Source: Laccaria trichodermophora
Taxonomy: Eukaryota; Basidiomycota; Agaricomycetes; Agaricales; Hydnangiaceae
Assembly: GCA_018417955.1 (NCBI GenBank)
Contig: JACTVC010000054.1
Coordinates: forward strand, 79,096 to 143,095
DNA length: 64,000 nt
Reading direction: 5' to 3'
Shown one piece after another: positions 10,901 through 18,862 of the stretch. The notes under the pieces are model-generated. The model was not told the origin of the DNA and did no database searches. It worked only from the letters and a program-made list of their open reading frames with translations. The translations under genes and the position numbers were made by a program. Position 1 is the first letter of the stretch; each line of letters opens with the position of its first letter.

Positions 10901-11529
10901 TTTCACGATACCTTTCCAAAGACGTCGTTCCGATGAAACCACAGGAGACGCTTGCATGGTGGGCATCCAAAAAGATGGTCTACCCCTGCCTCTCTCGAAT
11001 GGCACTCGACTATCTTTCTGTCCCCAGTATGTCATTTATCTATTTGACACAAATGGTAGCATTACTGATTGATGTACTTGATAGCCACCTCCACTGACGT
11101 CAAACGTGTTTTTAGCCGTGGCCGTATACTTTTGTCTCATCTCCGCAACCGCATGTCTGCTCAAACAACCCGTTCACTCATGTGTCTCCAGGCTTGGAGC
11201 CTTCTCGGCTACGTCAAGAATACAGATGTACTATCTGTTACACGGCTGCCGGAGACTCAAGGTGAGGATGATGAGGACTTAGAAGATGGATGGGATGATA
11301 TTGATGTGTAACATATTTTCATACCCTACATGTTTTTGTGGGTCGTTTTCGTAGTATATGACCTGTCAGACCTGTTGGACCCATGCAACCCGTGCAACCT
11401 GTGTAAGACCCGCACAACCCGTGTACAAACCCGCACCCGCACCCTGACCCTGCTCTTGGGTAGGGGTATCTGCAGGTGCGGGTACGGGTCAGCACATTAG
11501 CACCCACAGGTTACCCGTGGTGATCACTA
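7994..11529 (+). mobile_element. hAT DNA transposon, nearly full length
   Basis: The termini are inverted: TAGTGTTCACCAAGGGTA at the left, and TAGTGATCACCACGGGTA as the reverse complement of the right end. The left flank is TATATCAC (7986-7993). The right flank reads TATAATAATATCAC, which equals the same octamer plus six extra A/T bases, so the 8-bp hAT target duplication is present but expanded. About 130 bp next to each end carry repeated ACCCG/GTGCGGGT motifs, as expected for transposase-binding sites. The interior encodes a single multi-exon hAT transposase on the plus strand. Confidence 0.88.
8181..11311 (+). pseudogene. hAT-family transposase with a BED finger, one nonsense codon
   Basis: About nine exons joined by short introns. 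The N-terminus is disordered and basic/acidic. Next comes a BED-type zinc finger region (FICVATHC, then SNLQRHAVKC, about 8740-8870). The RNase H-like core has FATDAWSSPNHKA (first Asp, about 9340), GITCDNASNN (second Asp, about 9575), and CFNHVLSLVAK followed by VSTCWNSTYDML. The C-terminal hAT dimerisation region has TDVKRVFSRGRILLSHLRN (about 11095-11160). The frame is intact apart from TGA at 8791-8793 inside the BED finger (CRGAT-stop-NVRR). This copy would not make a full transposase, but it is otherwise well preserved and probably young. Cut-and-paste transposition is the family role. Confidence 0.85.
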
Positions 11530-11651
11530 TATAATAATATCACAGACACCGATGAAGAGATTCTGGGTATGGGTACAGCGGCTCTGTTCTCCGGCACGTT
11601 GAACCCATCTTATGGCATAAGCACTAATACACATCATCAATCTAGGGCCTC

Positions 11652-11970
11652 TGTGATATAGGATTGGAAGGGAATGCCCAGAGGCCATAGTCAAACAGTG
11701 GTATATAGCTAGATTTGGATATCTTACATAATATATTGATCTTTTGTCTTGAACCACCACCTTGTCAGCAGTCTTGCCATCCTCTTGCACTACATGTAGT
11801 GCTTTGTATAACTGTACTTCCTACAGTATGCATAATCATGTTGGGCCAGCTGAGTATCTTGTAACTGCTCATTGCTCACTCATGGGTGTTGATCCCAGAT
11901 CCACCCATTCTTGCCTCCTCCTTCCCTCTTGGCTTCAGCTATGCGAGAAGTTCAGAGTGAACACTTCACA
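11652..11970 (+). repeat. LTR copy 2 (left LTR)
   Basis: 319 bp, TGTGATATAG...CTTCACA. It contains the palindromic CACTACATGTAGTG and the TATATAGCTAGATTTGGATA block seen in all four copies. Apparent small proteins read through this repeat in either direction are coincidental. Confidence 0.9.
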
Positions 11971-13383
11971 ATGGTGGGGGCACCGCGGACTTCACCAAAG
12001 CATGGTTGAAGTCTGCATTTCTTGGTAGAGGGAGAGCTGGAGAGTTGTGGGAATGCGCCAGCTCATCACAGGAGGAACCTTAGCATGGATGGTAGCTGCA
12101 GCTCGCGCACTTCGCGGCGGGCTTACTACTTCATGTGAAAGGGCTCATCCATCCTTCAGTTGGATGAACCATTGACCTTAGCTTGTGCTTGCACAGCTGG
12201 TTGAGGTTTGTTCGATTGGGGTGCTGCGCTGACTCTGAGCAGCTGGGCTTTGGGATTTCGCGACTATGCGGCCTGAAGTCTACTGTGAGGAGAGTTCCTA
12301 CTCACCTATGTCTGGATTCCGCGACCACGTGACCATTGACTTGGTGAGGAGGTCGCCCACAACCAGTGTTGCCTGCTGCTTTGTGCTGCTTCACTGTCTC
12401 TCAGACTCCACCTGTTCCTCAACCATCTCCCTTGTCTTTTAGCATCTAGGCCTCTCAAGAACAGCCAGATGTTCATTGACATCCCTCCAGTTCAGTCTGC
12501 TGCTCTGGAAATTATGTGCTATGCCCTACTATGCTTCTCTCCCAATCCTTGCTGTTTTCTTGCCTGAGGAATGAGTATTCTCATCCTCCTTACTTCTCTA
12601 TGAACTCTCTGGAATGGCTCTTCTTGGTTTCTGAATGGTTAGAAGGGTTTGGAGTGGTTTTGGGTTGGATGGGGTTGATGGGACATCAAAATTGGACTTG
12701 TTCACCTCATATCTCGCCAACCGATGCCCCGATTGCTCTCGTCTCTTTTGCGCTGGGAAGCTCTCGTTCATACCTTTCTTTGGACCCCATGAACTCGCCA
12801 AACGGTCACATATTGGCTGCGCTTCGCCTAGTTCAGCCTGGCATGGCCAAAATGAACATATTTCGTCCGTTCTCGACGAGATCCTCGTCGTTCCTTATGT
12901 TCTTTGGCTTGTTTTGAAGCCACGGTCAATGCGCTTTTGGGAAGCCCTTATACGCGCCAAACGGACGAGCGGTCCTTGTGTTACAGTGCCATCTCTTCAA
13001 CAACCATTTCCCCATTCCTATTGTCATAACCTGCTCGCATCGGACGCTCTATAGCCCGTTTGAAACGCCTGAATCGTACCTTTCCGACGCACCTATTCAC
13101 GTCGATAACGGACAACAGCCTGGTCTGCAGTATGCATTTACTCCAGAACTGCAGTTTCTGGGTATTACCTCTCTATCTCGACAACCACGGCTCGTCACGA
13201 TACGCGAATTATACCGTTGGAAAGGCGTCGTTCGTAGCTTTCGAACGGGTATTTGATCCCCAGGAACGGGCCAGAAATCACTACGCTATGCTCAAACACA
13301 TTTTTGGCTACCTCAGGATCTCCCCTCTATTTGGGGTGTTAAGACTTGATTGGAGGACTCTTATGGGCAGGGGAGACACCTCA

Positions 13384-13790
13384 ACTGGTTGAGAGTTGCT
13401 GCTCGCGCATTACGTGGTGGACTCTTCTTCAGTCATGGTAACCTTCTGGCTCCATCAGAAGGCTGATTGCTGCTCGCGCGTTGCGCGGCGGATCAGTGTG
13501 GAGGAGTTGCAGCTCGCGCATTATGCGGCGGACTCTTCTTCAATCATGGTAACCTTCTGGGTCCCTCAGAAGTACTGATTGCTGCTTGCGTGTTATGCGG
13601 CAGATCAGTGTTGAGGAGTTGCTGCTCGCACATTATGCGGCGGACTCTTCTTCAATCATGGTAACCTTCTGGCTCCTGATTGCAGCTCGCATGTTTTGCG
13701 GCGGATCAGTGTTGAGGAGTTGCTGCTCGCACATTATGCGGCAGACTCTTCTTCAATCATGGTAACCTTACAGATTGCTGCTTGTGTGTT
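13384..13790 (+). repeat. tandem repeat of about 110 bp, roughly four copies
   Basis: Units begin GAGTTGCTGCTCGC and contain GGACTCTTCTTCAATCATGG, then TAACCTTCTGG and a GATTGCTGCTCGC half-unit with GCGGCGGATCAGTG. They lie inside the LTR element at 11652-14886. A related lone unit (GCAGCTCGCGCACTTCGCGG) occurs near 12095. Noncoding. Confidence 0.8.
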
Positions 13791-14567
13791 GCATGGCCTG
13801 TGTCCACTCTGGGGGGCAAAATTTATGACAACATTTTTTCCCCCTCCTTTCCTTCAACCTCTTATCATTCCTACCCAACATGGCACCACCTTTACCCACT
13901 CAGACACCAACTTAGGATCATGGCTTGTAATTTTCCACTGCACGATCTCTTCGCCTCTATCCTCCCTGGCTTGATTCTTGAGATTCGCACACTGGAAAAG
14001 TGGGGGGCTGTAAGGGAGTATAGGTGGAAGATGGGAGGAGAGGCACAAGCCTCTATCCCATTACACACTCCCCACGTCCAGACAACACACCACAATGGAA
14101 GCAAGCTACATCATCTTGATGGGTAGAGGGAGTTGAGTTGGGATCAACGATCTGAGTGGAGAGGCGCAAGCCTCTATCACACTATACATGTCTTATACCC
14201 AGACCACAAGTATGATGGAAGCATGCTACACCATCTTGATGGGGAAAGGCAATGGAGTTGGGATGGATGACCTGGAAGCCATCCACTTGCATGGTTTCCC
14301 AGTACTCATGGTTATACATCACTGAAGAGAGAATGGGAGGATCATATGGGTATTTCTGGGTTAAGCTGGGAGCTTACAGTGACCAGCTTTCCAGATAGCA
14401 AATTATTTGGGGCCAAATTTTTTCTTTCTTTTATTCATCTTCTTTGCTTTGCTACCTTTTGGTCTCATTTTATCCTGATATTCACTCTGGGGGGCAAGAG
14501 GATTTCTATTCTATTATTCTTCCCCACCATTGTTTTCCTTACATGCCCTCTGGACATTGGGGGGCTT

Positions 14568-14886
14568 TGTGTTATAGGATTGGAAGGGAATGCCCAGAGG
14601 CCATAGTCAAACAGTGGTATATAGCTAGATTTGGATATCTTACATAATATATTGATCTTTTGTCTTGAACCACCACCTTGTCAGCAGTCTTGCCATCCTC
14701 TTGCACTACATGTAGTGCTTTGTACGACTGTACTTCCTACAGTATGCATAATCGTGTTGGGCCAGCTGAGTATCTTGTAACTGCTCATTGCTCACTTGTG
14801 GGTGTTGATCCCAGATCCACCCATTCTTGCCTCCTCCTTCCCTCTTGGCTTCAGCTATGCGAGAAGTTCAGAGTGAACGGTTCACA
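14568..14886 (+). repeat. LTR copy 3 (right LTR)
   Basis: 319 bp, beginning TGTGTTATAGG and ending GGTTCACA. It differs from copy 2 by scattered substitutions, mostly C/T or A/G, but has the same length. Confidence 0.9.
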
Positions 14887-15340
14887 GTGTCTGTCAGTGA
14901 CCCTGCTTCGGAACCTGCTGTGGGAGATCTGAGTCAAGGTCCTGAGAGGACTTCAACTTCATCCAATTCATCGCGTAGTGCCGTGTTTTCAAAGGAGTGG
15001 ATAGGTAGATAATTATAAGCAGGTGGAGGAGATCCATGAGGTAGAGTAGGAGACATGAGGTATCATAGAGATGCTGAGGTAGAAATTGAGAAGATGGCGA
15101 CGCACTGATGTGTCGGAGTTTGCCGGTAACCGTTTTAGGCACATCACATCTTTTGAAAATAAATGTGGCGCAGGACAACCTTTACCGAAAGCGCTGTAAA
15201 GGGCAAGTTTAGGACCAAAATTATCTTTATGATAAATTTTGTACAAAAGTTGAATCCAGAAGATAAAAGTTTGAATGGTCAGAAATTTTTGAGGTTTTTT
15301 TTTTTTGAAACTAGGACCCCAGATACTCTGTGACACTGGC
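14887..15340 (-). pseudogene. unrecognised coding fragment
   Basis: On the minus strand a stretch reads like protein (a Pro/Ser/Tyr-rich segment with SPTLPHGSPPPAYNYL and FENTALRDELDEVEVLSG at about 15050-14930) and is preceded by PAPHLFSKDVMCLKRLPA (about 15190-15130). Stop codons and frame changes intervene and no start was found. I do not recognise the family. It is best read as a remnant exon next to the LTR element. Confidence 0.3.
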
Positions 15341-15344
15341 AGGA

Positions 15345-15640
15345 AATTTTTTGCCTGTGTGACATGGCTAAAACATTTCCAAGCAGTGTGACATGGTCAA
15401 AAGGTTTTTCAGCAGTGTGACATGGCTCAAACATTTCTTAGCAGTGTGATATGACCAAAAGATTTTCAGCAGTGTGGCATAGCTAAAACATTTCCAACCA
15501 GTCTGAAACACTTCAAATATTTCCTACCACTCTAACATGCTTCAAACATTTCCGACTAGTCTGAAACACTTCAAATATTTCCTACCACTCTAACATGCTT
15601 CAAACATTTCCAACCACTTTCAGATGGCTAGGATATTTTT
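15345..15640. repeat. degenerate tandem array (about 30-bp and 58-bp units)
   Basis: Units of the type GTGTGACATGGCTAAAACAT are repeated about five times with drift (15355-15490). They pass into a 58-bp unit, nearly perfectly duplicated, that contains TCTGAAACACTTCAAATATT and CTCTAACATGCTTCAAACAT (about 15500-15615). No coding potential. Confidence 0.75.
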
Positions 15641-15760
15641 CAATGCAATATATCAACCCAAATATTTCTGGTCACAATATTGAAGGTCAAACATTTTTGC
15701 CCAATGCAATAATATATTTTCCTCCCAAGGCAAAAAAATAAATGGCCAAGGAACCTATTA

Positions 15761-15954
15761 CAGTGTCTTGCATAATGCTTTGCAGCACGAATTTTTTCAA
15801 ATCGTATTTAATTATATTTGTAGTGGTCACAACCAAAACCCAATGAAATGATCCCTGTCCGGAATAGGAGGGAATTGACATATTAGGTCCAGTTTAAACA
15901 CAGCCAAATACAATTTTAAAAAATTCACACTGCAAAGCATTATGCAAGGCACTG
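15761..15954. mobile_element. 194-bp Tc1/mariner-like MITE
   Basis: The ends are inverted: CAGTGTCTTGCATAATGCTT at the left, and CAGTGCCTTGCATAATGCTT as the reverse complement of the right end, with similarity extending to about 36 bp. It is flanked on both sides by TA (15759-15760 and 15955-15956), the Tc1/mariner target duplication. It is A/T-rich inside with no coding sequence. It abuts the 3' end of the minus-strand frame at 15956-17941. Confidence 0.85.
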
Positions 15955-15955
15955 T

Positions 15956-18060
15956 AGCCTGGATATATACCTATATGTTTCAAGGCTAATAGCTTGTTCA
16001 AGGTGGGTGACTGAAGTGGCAGAGGAAATACCATCCACTGAAGTGTCAAAGAAACATGTCCCTTTTTTAAAAGGGGTTTGGAATCCAAAGGACAGTTCGA
16101 GACTGTCATTGAGGTCTCTGCCCTGCTCCACACTAGCTGAGGTTCTCTCCTAGGGTGCAGTGTCTTCCCAATCAACCTTCTTTTTTCCTTTATTATCTTG
16201 GCTAAGAGAGGGATTGGACAGCGGGGGTTGTGAGGAGGATGATGGTAGAGGCAGCATGGGGAAAGCTACATCCCATCTGAGTCCATTTCTGAGAGCTTCG
16301 CAAGCAGCTGGTATGACTTGAGATTGATGACAAGGCACATTGTTGAGCATGAATTTCATTCTGTCATCAATACTATCGATATTCTCGAAGTTGTCATAGA
16401 GATCAGGAGTTGTAGACACAGGAGAGAGAGGAATTTCAGACTGACAGTATTGCACTTCATATTTGATGACCGTTTGTTGGGCAGTTAGCAAATGTCTGTG
16501 CAAAATCTTGTAAGCAATTTCAAGCTGGGAACGACTTGCACAGCCTTGAAGAGCCAAGGTCATCGTTTTGTGGGGATCGATATGGAACATAGAAGTACAC
16601 TCTTCCATTAGAAGGGTGTAATCCTGGTCAGCTTACTTACTGTGCTGCAACTTAGGGGATCAGGACCCAACACCATATATAGAGCCAAGTGGCTGAACAA
16701 TTAATTGTTCAGTTATCCGCCTTTTGGTGTAACGGCTATCTGTTGCTTCTCTGGCCCTCTTACAAAGGGCCATCCTTTCTAGGAAGACCTGGAGTTCAGT
16801 GACGACCCGCAGGATTGGCTGAAGCTCAGAGTCTACCATGCAAATGGCAGTTTCAGGATCTGGATGGTCCTCTCTCACCTTGATATTGATTGGCTTGAGA
16901 CATGGCTTCTGAAGGATCCATGAGAGCTCTGCTGCTGTGAACAGATTGTCCTCTTGCTCCTTGTTGTATTCCAGTATGAGACTGTACATTGGGGACAAGG
17001 CATATCCCCTATCCATACCTAATCGGTTGATGGGGATGGGCCCCATGTTCAACATGTCAGCATCTGGTGGATCATAAACGTTGGGCGAGTTTGGTTGAGC
17101 CATAGCTTTTGCGGCTGGAGTAGTTGTTGCAGATAGAGGATTGTTTCTACTCAGGCAGATAGCTGGTGCTTTCAGTTTCGAGGCTAATTGGTGGGGAGGA
17201 AGGTCTTGTGCAGCAGTAGAAACCTTTCCAATCACAGAGGCTGAAGCTTGAGGAACAGAGCTGGGCGTTGAAGTAGTGACTCCTTTCCTCCAAGAAGGAT
17301 CAGAAGTGGGGGTTTCAGGGTAGTGTTTGGAAGTCTGGTCTCGTGACTGGAAAAAGACCATAACCAGACTGGACCAAGACCGCAAAAGACCAGACCTGCG
17401 GTTCGGTCTTTTTATTTTTGAGATGTAAAGACTGCAAAAAAACCGGTTAACATGAACCGGTCTTGACTGGTTTGGACTGGTCTTTTGTAGCCCCTTAGAT
17501 ACCCTTTAAAACGCACCCAAGAATGTACAATTTGGTCAAAAAACGAGAGAGATATGGATTAAAATGTAAATTACTTTTGGGAATAATAGATGTACCAGAC
17601 TTATTTTATAGAAGCACCAATTCCTAACGGAATTTAACATTCTTGAGCTCGTTTTGAAGCTAATAGAGATGTTAATAAATTTACCAATTCATAATTTTAA
17701 AATATTGGCCTAAAGACCGGTCATAAACCGGTTAAAACCGATGCAGACCGAAACCGGTCTATAGACTGCAAAAAACCATGGTCTGCGGTCTTTTTGCAGT
17801 CCAGTCTGGTCTTTTGATTTCTGGGGAAAAGGCAGACCGGTTACGGTTACGGTCCATGCCCCTGGGCATCAAAAAACCAGACTGAACCGGACTTTCAAAC
17901 ACTATTTCAGGGGAAGTTTTAGTGTTGTTTGTGCGAGTCAATGCGGTTACCAGTACAGGGAGTCTAGAAGCTCCAAACGCACCAGAGAAAGCAGGCCTGC
18001 CCCCTCTGGAAACTGAGGGGGTAGTCTTAGCGAAGCAATAGTCAGACAGGTTGATGAGGT
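15956..18060 (-). pseudogene. unrecognised gene-like frame interrupted by two DNA transposons
   Basis: A minus-strand coding frame runs from at least about 18060 (LINLSDYCFAKTTPSVSRGG) through 17905, is interrupted by the 584-bp hAT MITE, resumes at 17320, crosses an apparent intron at about 16610-16660, and ends near the MITE at 15954. It also has an in-frame TAG at about 16150. Features seen: a Ser/Thr/Pro/Ala-rich N-terminal part, a central segment with LNMGPIPINRLGMDRGYALS, and a C-terminal helical part with IDDRMKFMLNNVPC. The layout suggests a Gag-like or transposon-associated protein, but I do not recognise the family and claim no function. Confidence 0.5.
17321..17904. mobile_element. 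584-bp hAT MITE
   Basis: Inverted termini TAGTGTTTGGAAGTC (left) and TAGTGTTTGAAAGTC (right, reverse complement) are bounded by an exact 8-bp duplication, TTTCAGGG, at 17313-17320 and 17905-17912. Many GACCGGT/ACCGGTC and AGACC motifs lie near both ends, typical of hAT subterminal repeats. No transposase. Removing the element and one duplication rejoins the host minus-strand frame (ending ...TKTSPE on one side, TPTSDPSW on the other). Confidence 0.9.
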
Positions 18061-18232
18061 AAAATCAAGAACGGTAGATTTGATTGGTAGTGTAGTTCTG
18101 TCTGATGAGGTCAAGTTGAAAGGGGAGTAAGTAAATCAAGCGAATCAGATAGAAAGGGAAAGAGTTATCAGTCACTGACAGTCAGATATACAACAATTCC
18201 CAGTGTCCACCTTTGTGGAACACTACTTGACG

Positions 18233-18625
18233 TAAGTATCCCTTAGGTAGTGGGACAGCCATAGGGAGTCTGACGGATATGTGTACAAAGGTATGAAGAC
18301 CCTCATGAAGGTCGAGTCAGGTAGCTAGTAGCCTGGGATCATAGAACGTGACTGTTCACAGTACTCATATCCCGATCTCCATGGACAGTCCCAGTGGAGA
18401 GTGCTCTAGCTGCATGACAGTCCTCTCATAATCCACAAGTCTCTGAGAGCTTGATCTAGCCATTAGTAGGGCTGAGTATCGAGCAATACAGAGTAAGTGG
18501 TGGTAAAAAGATATCTTCACCTCATGTACGACATGAGGTATGAGTACAATGCTTACATAATGAAATATAGTAACAAATATCAAAAGAAATACTAAAAGAC
18601 AGAACAAGAGTTGAATCTCAGGGAG
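18233..18625 (+). repeat. dispersed noncoding block, copy A (pair with 59138-59560)
   Basis: About 390-430 bp that aligns end to end with 59138-59560 despite heavy divergence. Shared blocks include GGTAGTGGGACAG, GAACGTGAC[T/C]GTTC, GGACAGT, CCTCATGTAC and ACAATGCTTA. Three short hairpins are conserved at the same spacing (18344-18357, 18377-18399, 18520-18538). No coding potential on either strand. Strand is set to plus only because one pair is G-U compatible in that sense. Confidence 0.65.
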
Positions 18626-18862
18626 TGGGAAGGAATCAAGGTAAAGGCAGGGTAGCTTACTGCACTGTCCTGTTACTGGAGACGTGCACTGTCGGCAAGC
18701 AGTTGGGGCTGATGACTAATCGCACAGCCACTCAAAATGTGGCTAATTCACATCCAAGCACCATTTTCACTCTAGCGTTGGTCTATCATTGTTATAATGG
18801 CTATATAATATACTTTGAGATTGTAAATATCAATAATGTTACTTTGTATGTATAGATTTTAC

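Larger units (their letters stand above)
11652..14886 (+). mobile_element. non-autonomous LTR element (319-bp LTRs)
   Basis: Two same-orientation 319-bp LTRs (11652-11970 and 14568-14886) enclose 2.6 kb. Directly after the left LTR is TGGTGGGGGCACC (11972), a plausible primer-binding site beginning with the TGG expected for a tRNA 3' end. Directly before the right LTR is the purine-rich ATTGGGGGG (about 14557-14564), a plausible polypurine tract. The interior has no gag or pol that I can recognise. It holds an approximately 110-bp tandem repeat and other noncoding sequence. The flanking pentamers (GCCTC and GTGTC) do not match, so it may be a product of recombination between copies. Confidence 0.65.

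Noticed and set aside
11762..12028. Recurring small protein beginning MSAVLPSSCTTCSALY, also at 14678, 19071 and inverted near 7884
   Set aside because: It is read through the 319-bp LTR repeat in each case. The LTR boundaries and a target duplication explain the recurrence, and the frame ends differ with the flanks.
12516..12917. 133-codon open frame inside the LTR element
   Set aside because: No domain, no splice partners, and neighbouring frames are equally open. It shows no resemblance to Gag or Pol.
13384..13790. CRISPR-like regular repeats
   Set aside because: Units are about 110 bp with no unique spacers, the genome is eukaryotic, and the array sits inside an LTR element.
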